Shown here: positions 7,322 to 17,334 of the stretch, one piece after another
Position numbering within the stretch: the first letter of the stretch is position 1
How the letters are laid out: each line of letters begins with the position of its first letter
Source: Lachnospiraceae bacterium
GTDB taxonomy: Bacteria > Bacillota > Clostridia > Lachnospirales > Lachnospiraceae
Direction: 5' to 3'
Assembly: GCA_017449745.1 (NCBI GenBank)
Contig: JAFTFD010000328.1
Location: 1-40,310, forward strand
DNA length: 40,310 nt
Translations under genes and position numbers: made by a program
The notes under the pieces: model-generated
What the model saw: only the letters and a program-made list of their open reading frames with translations
Databases searched by the model: none
What the model was told of the DNA's origin: nothing

Positions 7322-7659
7322 TAAACCACCTCCTCTGTTACATAAAACAAAGCACGATCGATGAATGTATCAACCGTGCCCGAAGCCGTAGTAAGCTCTA
7401 TATCATAGACGTAAGGCCTTTTTCTCGCTTTGAGTTTCTTGGTGTCTGCAGATTCTAGCCTCAGAATCAGCGAATCATTGGGAATCGTTTTAATGATCAA
7501 TGGCTCCTCATCTCTGTATCTGCTTTTAAGCGCAAACCTGATCACATCTCCGGGTCCCGGAACATATTGATCTCCGAGATCCTTGACAAGTATTTTAACC
7601 TTTGCCTCGAGCGTATCTCCTCGAGTGAGTCTTATTGTGGTCCCATCAATGCTTAACAT
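7321..7659 (-). CDS. BppU-like N-terminal-domain baseplate protein
   Basis: 112 residues. A single beta-rich domain starting MLSIDGTTIRLTRGDTLEAK and ending near TTASGTVDTFIDRALFYVTE. The pattern 'IRLTRGDT...YDIELTTASGTVDTFI' resembles the small N-terminal domain of baseplate upper proteins (BppU-type) in Gram-positive phages. It probably docks the following fibre to the baseplate. Its stop and the next start share a base (translational coupling). Confidence 0.65.
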   Translation of the reverse strand: MLSIDGTTIRLTRGDTLEAKVKILVKDLGDQYVPGPGDVIRFALKSRYRDEEPLIIKTIPNDSLILRLESADTKKLKARKRPYVYDIELTTASGTVDTFIDRALFYVTEEVV

Positions 7660-7718
7660 TGTTAACCTCCACTCTTAATTTCTTACCTCATCTTCACCCT
7701 GACGTGCGGATACGGTTT

Positions 7719-8483
7719 TTACGCCTTAACGTATGATGACTTGACATACATGATCTCGATCGATGCCGTGCCGGATACTGCTGACGAAGCGGTGTTTTTG
7801 ATATTGAGTGCTGTAACGGATCCGGTGACCGAGCCCAGGAACGCGGAAATTTCGCATACAACATTTCCGGTTGTTACACGCCGCACTGCGATCGGGGTAT
7901 ACCCAGCCGGTGTCGCGATCTTAAACATAGTCCCCGTCACCTGCAAATACCCATTCGCTGCCAGATTTGTGTAAGCGTATGTATATGTTTTGACCATGAC
8001 AAGGCCCGTAAGGGCAGTATTGAGCGCGCCGAGGCTTCCCGTCAGCTCACTGATTGCTGTCGAAAGGTCCGAGATGCTGTTTGCCAGGTTCTGGATGTCC
8101 TCCGCCGTTGCAAGGGCGACCGTTTCGCCCTCTCCCGTCTCCGTGGTCGGTACGTGGTCAGCAAAATGTGCCTGTCCTGTAAATTCAGGGCTGGCTGTGC
8201 TGGCCTTGAGCGCCGCGATCAGCTGCACGAAAGCTGTTGTCGCGATCCTGTCATCCTCTGCTGTGTTGTCCGTGATGCTGGGGGCCGTGGGCTCCCCGGT
8301 CAGCGCGGGGCTGTCGAGCTGCGCGAAGAGCGGCTCCAGGATCCTCGAGACGATCTCTGAGATGGGGGTCAGCATGACGTCCCCGTTGCTGCCCGATGTC
8401 TGTGTGAGCAGCATATCATCCGCTACGACACTGCTAAGCTGTGTAAGATCGCTTACCGGCAGCCTTTCCTCTGCGATAGCCAT
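7719..8483 (-). CDS. Tail fibre protein with phage fibre repeat
   Basis: 254 residues. Residues about 58-90 carry the fibre-type motif SPALTGEPTAPSITDN...DRIATTAFVQ, known from trimeric tail fibres, and a second degenerate copy follows (SPEFTGQAHFADHV). Middle region (about 125-165) is a Ser/Leu/Ala-rich helical stretch fit for a coiled coil; the C-terminal third is beta-rich with many Thr and Val, probably the tip. The ATG at 8483 follows one base after the neighbouring stop. Confidence 0.75.
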   Translation of the reverse strand: MAIAEERLPVSDLTQLSSVVADDMLLTQTSGSNGDVMLTPISEIVSRILEPLFAQLDSPALTGEPTAPSITDNTAEDDRIATTAFVQLIAALKASTASPEFTGQAHFADHVPTTETGEGETVALATAEDIQNLANSISDLSTAISELTGSLGALNTALTGLVMVKTYTYAYTNLAANGYLQVTGTMFKIATPAGYTPIAVRRVTTGNVVCEISAFLGSVTGSVTALNIKNTASSAVSGTASIEIMYVKSSYVKA

Positions 8484-8484
8484 A

Positions 8485-8913
8485 TCAGATCACCTCCTCA
8501 TTCTTTTTTACTGCCAGGTCCGGAAACGCGGCTGTGAGCGTCTCCACCGCGGGAGTGCTCACTGTCTTAGCGCTGATCAGCGGCGCTACCAGTGTTTTAA
8601 GTTCCTCGAGCTCCGCTCTTGCGGCTTCCGCCTCCGCCCTTGCTTCGCTCAATACGCTTGCATCGGCCACGTCTTCCGCCCGCAGCGCCCGCATCTTAAG
8701 GACGATCCGTATCGATCCGGGCTTGAGCTCGCTGAGCGTGATCTTGCCTACCGTCTTATCGGCGTAAAGGACGCCGTTGAAGGTATAGGCGCCCATGCCG
8801 CGCAGTGTAAGGTATGCCTCCGCGGCTTCCTCCGCGCTCTCCATGGGAATGTAGATCTCGGAGCTGGTCGATATATCCTCGGTCTCATACGTGATACCTT
8901 TGACTGTAAGCAT
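8485..8913 (-). CDS. Hypothetical tail protein with coiled coil
   Basis: 142 residues. N-terminal half is mixed alpha/beta; residues about 82-115 (LSEARAEAEAARAELEELK) form a clear Ala/Glu-rich coiled coil; the tail is NEEVI. GAGGAGG lies before the ATG at 8913. Position between two fibre/tip genes suggests a baseplate linker. Not recognised as a named family. Confidence 0.65.
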   Translation of the reverse strand: MLTVKGITYETEDISTSSEIYIPMESAEEAAEAYLTLRGMGAYTFNGVLYADKTVGKITLSELKPGSIRIVLKMRALRAEDVADASVLSEARAEAEAARAELEELKTLVAPLISAKTVSTPAVETLTAAFPDLAVKKNEEVI

Positions 8914-10050
8914 TTAAGCGTCCTCCTCGAATGTATAACGACCATAGCATGTGCCAGAGAGCCTGATTCCGGCCGTCATGAGCCCTTCCGGGACCGGCTG
9001 CATGTCTTCACTGGGGTCGAAGGCTGCGGGCGTCCAGAGGCCGTCTACGACCTGCATTGTGACGCCCCTGTCATTGAGCAGGGCACCGGACGCACTGTAT
9101 GCGCGAACAGTCCCGCCCGGCAGGGGATCAATGACCGGGATCTCTTCGTTGAGCTGTCTCATGAGTGCCCTGGAGATCCCGAATGAGTTATTGCCCGTCC
9201 CCGCCGTCGTGATGATCAGGTCGAAGTCGATCTGCGCTACCTCGTTCAGGGTGTAGCTCTGCGTACATACACCCTTGCACTCGACCGTCTCCCCGGAAAG
9301 AACGTTCCCCGCCGCCACGTTGACCTCGGGGATGTTCTCAAAAGAGTACTGCCTCTTGTTCGTGCTGTCGTAGGCGATGTCCCGGCGAACGAGGCGATAG
9401 CCGTGATAGGTGCCGTATGCCGCCCTCAGATAATCCCTCGAGAACGGTTTGATGAGTATCCCGTCCCTGGCAGAGTGGTTATGCGCGAATGTGGGACGGC
9501 TGGCCACATAGCCAGTGCCGACCTCATAATTCTGCATGGCACAGGCGCTCGCGTGGTTGGTATAGCCCAGCCAGATCAGGCCCTTGCGGGTCCATTCCGC
9601 CGTCAGTGAGTCCCTGCCTTCCAGGGCGATCTGTGCGCTCACGTCCTTGGTCTTGTCCTTGCCCACAAGGACTATTCGCATTTTGCCATCGTTGGATTCT
9701 GCCACGACGTTACCCTGGACTTTGCCGCCCAGGTTCAAGTTCTCGAGGACCGCCTCACCTGTATCGAGGTCCAGCATAAAAAGTCCGTTTGCACTCATGA
9801 GGCGCCCGGTCGTGATCTTCCCCGCGTTGACGTCCGCGGCCAGCAGGCGGTTAGTGATGCACGCATCCATGAGCGCCACGCCGGATAGCTCTACTTTTAC
9901 CCAGCGTCCGCCTCTGCGCACGTTCACGCTCCCCGCTGCTGTATCAATCCACAGATCCCCCTCTTTGGCTGTTGCTGCGGGATCTTCATCCTGCACGAAA
10001 TACTGCCCCGCAGAGGGCAGCCGTGTAATCGTAAAAGGTGCTGACTTCAT
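8914..10050 (-). CDS. Tail tip/baseplate protein
   Basis: 378 residues. Opens with [20 protein letters not shown] and a segment [12 protein letters not shown] typical of phage minor structural proteins; residues about 60-110 ([40 protein letters not shown]) match the linker found in prophage tail-tip proteins before their fibre-like C-terminus. The rest is beta-rich. ATG at 10050 overlaps the stop of the large tip protein (ATGA). Probably forms the part of the tip joined to that protein. Confidence 0.7.
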   Translation of the reverse strand: MKSAPFTITRLPSAGQYFVQDEDPAATAKEGDLWIDTAAGSVNVRRGGRWVKVELSGVALMDACITNRLLAADVNAGKITTGRLMSANGLFMLDLDTGEAVLENLNLGGKVQGNVVAESNDGKMRIVLVGKDKTKDVSAQIALEGRDSLTAEWTRKGLIWLGYTNHASACAMQNYEVGTGYVASRPTFAHNHSARDGILIKPFSRDYLRAAYGTYHGYRLVRRDIAYDSTNKRQYSFENIPEVNVAAGNVLSGETVECKGVCTQSYTLNEVAQIDFDLIITTAGTGNNSFGISRALMRQLNEEIPVIDPLPGGTVRAYSASGALLNDRGVTMQVVDGLWTPAAFDPSEDMQPVPEGLMTAGIRLSGTCYGRYTFEEDA

Positions 10051-13022
10051 GTGAATCTGTACCTCGCTGTCAGATACTGAATCTTAGTTACCGTTCCGGA
10101 CGTGTTTTTGACCTCCCGCACAAGGCATTTTTTGATACCGCCGTAGAGCTTGCCGTCCGTCGTAAGCATGATACCGTTTTCGGTGTTTTCAATGATTTCA
10201 AAAAACACACCTGTCGTCACATCGCAGAGCCGGCCGTTGACCACCAGCGTGATCTCCTTCCCCACTCCGAGATATGTAGGTTTGCTGCTGTTGTCCTTGT
10301 ACTGCCACCATCTGTAAGCATAGATCTCGCCGTCCGGGTCGATGTCTTCGCCGTCCCGCTGAACCTCACCTGTCAGCGTGACGGTGACGGTTCTGTCCGG
10401 CTGCATGACGGAGCCGTTGTCAGAGTTGACGACCAGTGTCAGACCTGCGTCCCCCTGTTCGCCTGGATTTCCTGCCGGGCCCTGTGCGCCTCTGATGCTC
10501 GTCCGGGCACCCATATAGGCGTACGTGGCGTCAACATAGCCGATCGGATAGTGATAATAACTGTACTCTACAATGTCCCCCACAAGGACCTCCTCAGCTC
10601 CTGACTGGGAGATGATCGTGGAAAGGGCCATGCGGTAGGCAGGCGTATAGCCATCCACCGCGATCTTGTAAGCAGTCGGAGCCGTGGTCACTTTGAGGAT
10701 CCCTGTTCCGCGCTCGCCTTCCTCGCCCTGAATGCCCTGCTCGCCCTGTTCACCCTGTGGGCCTTGTATACCCTGCTCACCCTGTTCGCCCTGTTCACCC
10801 TGCGGCCCTTGTATACCCTGCTCACCCTGGGGACCCTGAATACCCTGCTCACCCTGGGGACCCTGAATGCCCTGCTCACCCTGGGGACCCTGAATGCCCT
10901 GCTCGCCTTTGATGCGGGACCAGTTATACTTCGTGGGATTCGTGGAGTCCGCGGCCGTGTGGTCCGTATAGGATCCGAGATGGGTTTTCCCTGTCGAGTC
11001 GCTTGTCGAGAAGCCCTCCGAGCCGTCCGCGCTCGTAGCCCATGCGATATGGACGTATCCGGAATCACCCGGCTGTCCGTCGTCGCCGTCCGTGCCGTCG
11101 TCGATCGTCAGGGTGTGCTCTCCCGATGAATCGACCAGAACAAGGGTTGTCTGGCCATCTGCCTTAGTCGCGGACTTGATCGTGACGCTTGAACCGTCAT
11201 TGATCGTTGCGATGCTCTGACCGTCAACCTTGACGGTTGTCACGCCTCCCGATTTAGTCGCCGTGATCGCGGGAGTGGATCCATCCGCTCCATCGTCCAC
11301 GCTTCCGATCTCCACGCCGTCCGCATAGATCTTTGTGACTGTGCCGATCTTTTCCGTGGTGATCACAGGAGAGTGCCCGGCTTCGCCCTGTTCGCCTTGC
11401 TCTCCTTGCGGGCCCTGTGGCCCCTGGCTTCCCCTGATGGATGTGGCGGCTCCAAGATACACATAAGTGCTGTCCACATATCCCACGGCGTAATGGTTAT
11501 AGCTTCTCTCGATGATGTCACCCACCATTATTTTGGTTGCCCCTGACTGTGATAATACAGTGCTTAATGCAACCCGGAATTTGGGTGTAAAATCGCCAAC
11601 CTTGGTTGTGTAAGAAGACGGAGCTGTGGTGATCTTCCATATTCCTGTCCCACGCTCTCCATCAGCTCCCTGGATACATACGGGATCTGTGTATTCTGTT
11701 GTCCCATCTCCATGATGCAGCGCAAATCTCTGCCATATATACTCCCCCGCGCGATGGGCCGGGGAGTCTTCGCTCCACCCTGACTCAGGTTCTGTCTCGG
11801 GTGAGTCTGATACGGCGTACTCCGGAGTAGTACTCAACAGATAGCCTCCAAGGCACAGCTCATTAGTCGTAAGGTCCCAGTATGTCGATCCGTCTCTGGA
11901 CTCTATTCTGTCAACATTGATCAGGTCGATTCTGGCATATTTTGCAAATAGCCTCTGTACCTCCAGCAGTTCCAACTTCATCTCGCTAACTGCTTTTCCA
12001 AGGCTTCCTTTTATGTTGGTAGATGATTCCGGGTTAGGAGTGCTGACTTCTGTCTGGAAACCGCCGTCAAATGTATGGATTATGCTCATGCACGGCACTA
12101 CATACTGGTTTCCTTTAGTGTCAGTAACACCTAACACATCCTGTGGCTGTATGCGCGGATCTCCCAGTGCAAGAGGCACTGTTGCAGGCCTGTAACTATA
12201 CCCGACAATACGGGCTGCATACGGCGCAAACATGGCTTCCGTCATGTATTCACAATCTACTTCCGTGTCCACATCGCCAGAAGAAAACGAAACTCCCGGC
12301 GTTACATCGCCGTCGTCATCTGTTGTCTCCGCACTGACAACAACTCTAATCCCGTTAATCGTGTTATTGTAATCTGCTGCAGTCGGCAGCTTGGTCATCA
12401 GATCTCCGTCGACATCAATGTTAGGAGTTGATGTATATACACTGACATGCACCGAACCATCCGGCATTTCTGTCGCATAGCCGCCTATTACTGATGCAAC
12501 GACTCCCAACGCATCCCTGCAGGACATCTCCTTAGGCTTTTTTAGGATACACATTGTCTGGTCAAGTCCCGCATCTACGGTAATCCTAAGGTCTGCCTGA
12601 TCTTCCAATGCCGCAATAATCGCTGCAATGCTCAGTGATTCAGGCCAGCGGAACGTTCCTGCCATTTTCGATGTGATCCGGCCTTTTGCCGTGAAAGTCG
12701 TATCATATACGCTTGTTGCCGGATGCTCTACCGTGTAGTATCCCATTCCGATATACTCGTATACGCCTTCCTCCGTCATGAGCCCTATCTGCAATTGCAG
12801 CTCCTGCCCTTCGAGCGTTGATTCATTCCCATCCATTTGGACTTCAATGAACGATGAATATACTGCTCCGAGCACAAGACTGTCCGCTCCGGATGATCCC
12901 CAGTGAATTACGATTCTCCTGATGCTTCCGGCCACTTCAAGACTCCCGGCCAGAAAACGGGCAGAAAAACACCGGGAAGACTCCCTGATCTTCCCGGCAA
13001 ATGCTTCGCTTGTCTGTATCAT
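10047..13022 (-). CDS. Tail tip (Tal/prophage endopeptidase-tail-like) protein with collagen-like repeats
   Basis: 991 residues. The N-terminal part (about 1-340) is a baseplate hub-like region: [10 protein letters not shown] near the start, [17 protein letters not shown] near 165 and [17 protein letters not shown] near 270. Then two copies of an about 85-residue module (ERGTGI[WL]K[IV]TTAP ... ARTSIRG) each followed by Gly-X-Y collagen-like runs, first short ([19 protein letters not shown]), second long (about 18 triplets). The C-terminus is another beta domain. Collagen-like stretches form stiff trimers that carry adhesion parts. Start ATG at 13022 with AGGAG. No peptidase motif was recognised. 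Confidence 0.8.
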   Translation of the reverse strand: MIQTSEAFAGKIRESSRCFSARFLAGSLEVAGSIRRIVIHWGSSGADSLVLGAVYSSFIEVQMDGNESTLEGQELQLQIGLMTEEGVYEYIGMGYYTVEHPATSVYDTTFTAKGRITSKMAGTFRWPESLSIAAIIAALEDQADLRITVDAGLDQTMCILKKPKEMSCRDALGVVASVIGGYATEMPDGSVHVSVYTSTPNIDVDGDLMTKLPTAADYNNTINGIRVVVSAETTDDDGDVTPGVSFSSGDVDTEVDCEYMTEAMFAPYAARIVGYSYRPATVPLALGDPRIQPQDVLGVTDTKGNQYVVPCMSIIHTFDGGFQTEVSTPNPESSTNIKGSLGKAVSEMKLELLEVQRLFAKYARIDLINVDRIESRDGSTYWDLTTNELCLGGYLLSTTPEYAVSDSPETEPESGWSEDSPAHRAGEYIWQRFALHHGDGTTEYTDPVCIQGADGERGTGIWKITTAPSSYTTKVGDFTPKFRVALSTVLSQSGATKIMVGDIIERSYNHYAVGYVDSTYVYLGAATSIRGSQGPQGPQGEQGEQGEAGHSPVITTEKIGTVTKIYADGVEIGSVDDGADGSTPAITATKSGGVTTVKVDGQSIATINDGSSVTIKSATKADGQTTLVLVDSSGEHTLTIDDGTDGDDGQPGDSGYVHIAWATSADGSEGFSTSDSTGKTHLGSYTDHTAADSTNPTKYNWSRIKGEQGIQGPQGEQGIQGPQGEQGIQGPQGEQGIQGPQGEQGEQGEQGIQGPQGEQGEQGIQGEEGERGTGILKVTTAPTAYKIAVDGYTPAYRMALSTIISQSGAEEVLVGDIVEYSYYHYPIGYVDATYAYMGARTSIRGAQGPAGNPGEQGDAGLTLVVNSDNGSVMQPDRTVTVTLTGEVQRDGEDIDPDGEIYAYRWWQYKDNSSKPTYLGVGKEITLVVNGRLCDVTTGVFFEIIENTENGIMLTTDGKLYGGIKKCLVREVKNTSGTVTKIQYLTARYRFT
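10718..10911 (-). repeat. Collagen-type tandem repeats (27-bp and 9-bp units)
   Basis: Codes for repeated GEQGIQGPQ. At least four 27-bp units are nearly identical, mixed with 9-bp GEQ units. Units are in frame, so slippage would change the rod length without breaking the gene. A shorter collagen stretch lies at about 11386-11440. Confidence 0.9.
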
Positions 13023-13032
13023 AATTAAGCTC

Positions 13033-13392
13033 CTACTGCTGGATTATTGTCACACTCGCACCTTTTATATACGTTGCACTTCCGGCATGGATGACTGCCC
13101 CGGCGGAGAGCGTACCACGGTATGCTGTTATCGTGATAGTTTCACCGCCAAGCACGAGTTTGAACGGATGAAACCCACTCTTAATGTTCGCCCGGATTTT
13201 TTTATACTCCGCATACGTGATAACTCCCCACTGTATGTCAATAGTCTGCTTTTCGGCCACCACATCCCCGATCATTTTACCGGTCGTAGATCTTCCCGTA
13301 TTTGCAGACCATATGATTTCATCAGCTATTTTTAATTCGTCAGGCGAAGGCAGGGTGACGCCATTTGCCTGTATAGTAGGATATGCCGCCAT
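13033..13392 (-). CDS. Tail protein downstream of tape measure (DUF6711-like)
   Basis: 119 residues. Compact beta-rich protein: [14 protein letters not shown] near the start, [16 protein letters not shown] in the middle, and [15 protein letters not shown] at the end. The pattern is that of small Firmicutes phage proteins between tape measure and tip, thought to be distal-tail components. GGGGGC stands before the ATG at 13392. Family name given with moderate certainty. Confidence 0.65.
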   Translation of the reverse strand: MAAYPTIQANGVTLPSPDELKIADEIIWSANTGRSTTGKMIGDVVAEKQTIDIQWGVITYAEYKKIRANIKSGFHPFKLVLGGETITITAYRGTLSAGAVIHAGSATYIKGASVTIIQQ

Positions 13393-13401
13393 ATCTGCCC
13401 C

Positions 13402-16400
13402 CTATACTATGATCTCGCAGACTCCTGTAGCCTGCGTGTTCTCGTTGATCAGCTTTACTATACGATCTTTCAAGCTCTTTCCGTCGATCTTTACATCGAA
13501 ATCCAGCGTTTCGAGCAGTCTCAGAATCTGCCTTAAAATCTGTACCATCTCAGCGATTCCTCCGGATGCCTGGGCGGATTCCGCGCTTCGAGCCAGCTGA
13601 ACAAGCGGTGCAAGGTCCTGACGGATCCCGTTTCCGACATCTGCCAAATGTGGCAGATACCTGTCAGATGTCATGCTTGCTCTATTTTCTCCATAGAACT
13701 TAATGCCTGATATTGCCTTCGCCACACCAGCAGAGACAGATGCAACGATCTGATCATTGTTCATTACTGCTGTATGGCCTCCGAGCGTTCCTACAAGCTC
13801 TGGGCCCTTTTCTCTCGCAATAAACATCTGCCCGCCTTCAGGAGATCCACCGGCAGCATATCTCTGGATCGGCTTCCAGGTTTTATTGTCATAAACGCCC
13901 CCGTCTGCCCTTCTGCCAGTAATATTTGCAACAAACGATATGACTTTATTACTGAGGCTATCCGTCCACGATGTCAGTTTTGCCCGGAAATTGATGACCT
14001 TGTCATTAAGGCTGTCTCTCCAGGTTGTCAGTTTTGCCTGAAAATTGATAATTTTGTTGTTCAGGCTCTCCTTCCAAGTGTTCATCCTTGCCTGAAAGTT
14101 GATCACCTTACTACTCAGGCTCTCCTTCCAAGTGTTCATCCTTGCCTGGAAATTGATGACTTTATTGCTCAGTGCCTCCTTCCAGGTGTTCATCCTTGCC
14201 TGGAAATTGACGACCTTATTTTTCAGCGCCTCCTTCCAGGTATTCATCTTTGCCTGGAAATTGATGACCTTATTGCTCAGTGCCTCCTTCCAGGTGTCCA
14301 GCTTTGCCTGGAATTCTATAATTTTATTCTTTAAGCCTTCTTTCCAAGTGCTCAGCTTTGCCTGGAATTCTATGACCTTATTCTTTAATTCATCTTTGAA
14401 CTGGCAGACCTTTGCTTTTATCTCTGCAGTCTTGTCCTTGATCGAATCCCACTCTTTTTTGACCTTATCAAATAGGCTGCTTTTGGCCAATGAGATCGTT
14501 GTCTTGACATTCTCGGGAATCTTCTTAATCCCGTCCCAAAACTCATTTACCTTTTCGATGATGTCCTCAAACTTTTCTTTTACAGCCTTGACAAAGCCTC
14601 CCAGCTTCGTCCGAATGTCTTTAAATTTGTTCTTGATGTCAGCGACAGCGCGCTTAATGGACTTCCACAGCTTTTCGCCAACAGCTTTGATCTTGTCCCA
14701 GTTTTTACATATCAGGATAATCGGTCCGGAACCACTAAGTACTGCAATAAAAGCTCCTATTGCAGCGGCGGCAATTCTAATTTTATCCGGATTTTTATCG
14801 CACCAGTCTGCAAACTTCGCTAAAAGTTCATTTATTCTATCCCATACCCATATAAAAGCGTCAGCTGTCCATGCCGCAACAGGCTTGAGAACATTGTCCC
14901 AGAACCACTGCCAGAGCGGCTGAAGCGCCACAAGCACGCCGTCAAGTATGTGCAGCACATTGGCCAGCGTGTCAAAAAAGCGAGGGATGACCTCAGTTAT
15001 GGTCCAGTCTGCAAGGGGTACTAGCACATTGTCATAAATCCATTTGAGGCCTTCTCCGAGGTGTCCGCCCAGTTTTTCCAGCTGTTCCCGCAGTCTTTCC
15101 AGGGCTTTCCTTGCCGGATCCAGTTTTTCTTTGAATCGCTCGACAATGGCATCAAGCTTACTCATGCTTTCGCCTGCCGCTTCCGTGGCAGAGGCGAAAT
15201 CTTCCATGGCGCCTGCGTCGGATCCTCCTATTCCTCCGCCGGCGCCGCCTCCTCCACCGCTTCCAGATGATCCTGCAGCCGCATCAGCTGTTTCTTTAAC
15301 CTTCGTGATCTGGTCAAAGCCTTCCAGTGTGCGCTTGAGCTGCTGAACCGCCTTCGTAGCTTTTTTGGCCGCTCCGGATGCCGCATTCCCGACACCGTCA
15401 ATGCCATTGATCGCGTCAGCTGTTCCCCCGGTGATATTGTCAATTGCTCCGGAGACCGCCGACCCCATAGCGCCCGCTGCCGCTTTGACGCCGAACAGCT
15501 TCTGCATAAACGCACTGAACACATTGGCTGCCTTTACCAGCACCGCCATAAAGCGGTTGACTGCATGGATCACAGGGTTAAGCGCAGCGATCAGTCCCTG
15601 GCCTATCGCCGCCTTCAGGGACTGAAACTGCAGAGTAAGAATCCTTACCTGGTTTGCCCACCCGTCTGCAGTCCTCGAAAAGTCTCCGGAAGCCGTTGAC
15701 AGCTGATCCATGACGAAACCATATCTGAGTGTCACCTTCTCAGCTTCCGACATCTGCTGCACCGTCTTGCCAAGTCCGGACCTCAATGCATAATCATCGA
15801 GGGCTGTCTGCGTCATTACCACGCCGAGGTCCTTAAGGCTTTCTGTTTCGCCAGTAAAGACGGATTTTAGCTTTGTATAGGCTTCATCCTGCGTGATGTT
15901 GTAGAACGATGCTACATCGCCGGCAAGGCCGGTCAGAGCCGTGCTCATGTCGTAGGCTTTTTCCTCAGAGAAGCCGAATGCCTTCCCCATAGCCCCGAAT
16001 GTTCCGGCATACCTTTTGGCCATCGTCTCAGAGAGGCCGAACTTAGTTGCCGCATTTTGCGCGAATTCGTCGACCTTGTCCCCCATGCTGGTGAATGTTG
16101 AGTCAACGACATTCTGAACTTCTGACAGATCAGAACCGGCTTCTATTGCAGCTTTTCCAAAGTCAAAAATCTTTTTCCCTGCAAATACTGCCGCCAGTTT
16201 CCCTGCCAGCTTGACAGCTGACGCGATGATTCCGCCCGAACCACCATCGATGCCTTTTTTGAATCCTCCCGTGAACTTTCTGCCAGATTCCGTTCCCGTT
16301 TTCTCTGCAGTCTTTCCAATCTTCTCGGATGCCTTTTTCAGAGTTTCGGTTGATCCTTTGTCTACAGCCTCGCCAATAGATTTGCCCACCTTTTCAGCGG

Positions 16401-16488
16401 TTTTCTCAACTTTTGGGGCCTGTTCCTGCAGAGGATCTGTCGATAGTCCTACTCCAAGCTTAATTTCGCCAGCATTACTCTCTGCCAT
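13402..16488 (-). CDS. Tail tape measure protein with 18-residue repeats
   Basis: 1028 residues. N-terminal helical region (1-70, Lys/Glu-rich), PhageMin_Tail-like core about 105-330 (QNVVDSTFTSMGDKVDEFAQ; LTGLAGDVASFYNITQDEAY), a Gly/Ser-rich linker about 405-425, long amphipathic helices, two hydrophobic stretches (IAAAAIGAFIAVLSGSGPII), then at least eight 18-residue repeats of the type NKVINFQA[KR]MNTWKE[AS]L and a globular C-terminus. It fixes tail length and probably helps DNA pass the membrane. ATG at 16488 with GGTGAGGA. Largest gene, as usual for the family. Confidence 0.93.
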   Translation of the reverse strand: MAESNAGEIKLGVGLSTDPLQEQAPKVEKTAEKVGKSIGEAVDKGSTETLKKASEKIGKTAEKTGTESGRKFTGGFKKGIDGGSGGIIASAVKLAGKLAAVFAGKKIFDFGKAAIEAGSDLSEVQNVVDSTFTSMGDKVDEFAQNAATKFGLSETMAKRYAGTFGAMGKAFGFSEEKAYDMSTALTGLAGDVASFYNITQDEAYTKLKSVFTGETESLKDLGVVMTQTALDDYALRSGLGKTVQQMSEAEKVTLRYGFVMDQLSTASGDFSRTADGWANQVRILTLQFQSLKAAIGQGLIAALNPVIHAVNRFMAVLVKAANVFSAFMQKLFGVKAAAGAMGSAVSGAIDNITGGTADAINGIDGVGNAASGAAKKATKAVQQLKRTLEGFDQITKVKETADAAAGSSGSGGGGGAGGGIGGSDAGAMEDFASATEAAGESMSKLDAIVERFKEKLDPARKALERLREQLEKLGGHLGEGLKWIYDNVLVPLADWTITEVIPRFFDTLANVLHILDGVLVALQPLWQWFWDNVLKPVAAWTADAFIWVWDRINELLAKFADWCDKNPDKIRIAAAAIGAFIAVLSGSGPIILICKNWDKIKAVGEKLWKSIKRAVADIKNKFKDIRTKLGGFVKAVKEKFEDIIEKVNEFWDGIKKIPENVKTTISLAKSSLFDKVKKEWDSIKDKTAEIKAKVCQFKDELKNKVIEFQAKLSTWKEGLKNKIIEFQAKLDTWKEALSNKVINFQAKMNTWKEALKNKVVNFQARMNTWKEALSNKVINFQARMNTWKESLSSKVINFQARMNTWKESLNNKIINFQAKLTTWRDSLNDKVINFRAKLTSWTDSLSNKVISFVANITGRRADGGVYDNKTWKPIQRYAAGGSPEGGQMFIAREKGPELVGTLGGHTAVMNNDQIVASVSAGVAKAISGIKFYGENRASMTSDRYLPHLADVGNGIRQDLAPLVQLARSAESAQASGGIAEMVQILRQILRLLETLDFDVKIDGKSLKDRIVKLINENTQATGVCEIIV
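13933..14400 (-). repeat. 54-bp tandem repeats in tape measure gene
   Basis: Eight well conserved 54-bp units plus degenerate ones at both ends, coding for the 18-residue repeat with one Phe and one Trp at fixed places. Neighbouring central units are almost identical in DNA, which suggests recent copy-number change. Confidence 0.9.
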
Positions 16489-16527
16489 GTCCTCACCTGC
16501 CTTACTTTATCTGCAAGGCCGGTTGAC

Positions 16528-16674
16528 TCAGCTGCTCTTTGGGCGCTCTCTCTGCTCGTTGCCTTTATATTCGTATTTCACAATATGCCCGCACCTGGGG
16601 CACTTGATCTCTCCTTTTCCGTACTCGATCAGCTGGAGTACCCTGCCGCATTTGGGGCACTTCTGCTTAAGCAT
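16528..16674 (-). CDS. Com-like zinc ribbon protein
   Basis: 48 residues with two CPxCG knuckles (KCPKCGR at 6-11, KCPRCGH at 25-30), the arrangement of Mu Com-like zinc ribbons. GGAGGG lies five bases before the ATG at 16674, which overlaps the stop of the Gp15-like gene by eight bases. In Mu, Com acts on translation of a downstream gene; here the downstream gene is the tape measure. That role is only an analogy. Confidence 0.75.
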   Translation of the reverse strand: MLKQKCPKCGRVLQLIEYGKGEIKCPRCGHIVKYEYKGNEQRERPKSS

Positions 16675-17011
16675 CGCTCCCTCCTGCCATTTTGATCAGC
16701 GCCTTCTTCATTGATTCGATGAAGGCATTCACATCTTCCTGTGGCCTTTCTTTGGCCCTGCGGGATCTCCACATAGATCTTATCCGTCTCTGCTCCGGCG
16801 TGAACCTTTTGAGCACTTCCGGGTCATCTTCTGCCCGGATCGAGATGATCCTTCCCAAAGGAGACTTGCCATCAAGTCCCGCCATATATGCGGAGAACTC
16901 CCTCCACTTCATGACGCGGAGCTCCCGCGTAAGCCGTATCCCATACTGGGACTGGAATGATGCCACGATCAGATCCCAGTCCTCATCTAATGAATAGTAT
17001 GGGTCAATCAT
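16667..17011 (-). CDS. Gp15-like tail assembly chaperone
   Basis: 114 residues. Opening MIDPYYSLDEDWDLIVASF and the Trp/Arg-rich middle (MKWREFSAYMAGLDGKSPLG, then RIISIRAEDD) match the bacteriophage Gp15 family that follows the Gp14-like gene in siphophages. Such pairs act on the tape measure during tail building. ATGA overlap with the upstream gene means coupled translation. No convincing slippery site was found. Confidence 0.8.
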   Translation of the reverse strand: MIDPYYSLDEDWDLIVASFQSQYGIRLTRELRVMKWREFSAYMAGLDGKSPLGRIISIRAEDDPEVLKRFTPEQRRIRSMWRSRRAKERPQEDVNAFIESMKKALIKMAGGSDA

Positions 17012-17304
17012 TCCCCCTGATTGTTTTCTCCCGGATCCTCACCAAGCGCCAGAGACACAGCCGCCTCCATCACGCTGATATAATCATTCATTTTCAGGTG
17101 CAGGGAGTTGAGTTTTTCCTGGTCCTCCTTACTGAGCAGGATGGGAATGCACTTGATTGCTGCTTCCATCTCGCCATTATTCTGCAGGATGTCCAGAATC
17201 TGCAGAACATTTTCCGCATCTGATTTGATAGTCAGCTCCGTATCATTGATTTTCAGTTTAGGGTCTGCATCAAAATTCAGCTTCTCTGTGATATCGTATG
17301 TCAC
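17008..17304 (-). CDS. Gp14-like tail assembly chaperone
   Basis: 98 residues. Begins MTYDITEKLNFDADPKLKIN with the short beta hairpin then a helical acid-rich region (SDAENVLQILDILQNNGEM). Place between the major tail protein and Gp15-like gene, and length, fit the first member of the tail chaperone pair. Ribosome site AAAGGAGG before the ATG at 17304. Confidence 0.75.
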   Translation of the reverse strand: MTYDITEKLNFDADPKLKINDTELTIKSDAENVLQILDILQNNGEMEAAIKCIPILLSKEDQEKLNSLHLKMNDYISVMEAAVSLALGEDPGENNQGE

Positions 17305-17334
17305 GTTTTTTCCTCCTTTATTCTGACGAATGCT

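Noticed and set aside
13933-14400. CRISPR-like array
   Set aside because: Units are contiguous 54-bp coding repeats with no spacers, in frame within the tape measure.
13774-14923. Long plus-strand frames opposite the tape measure repeats
   Set aside because: They mirror the 54-bp repeats of the minus-strand gene, have no ribosome site and no domain; shadows.
16990-17020. Programmed -1 frameshift between the two tail chaperone genes
   Set aside because: No proper slippery heptamer in the right frame; the genes are joined by an ATGA overlap and each has its own start.
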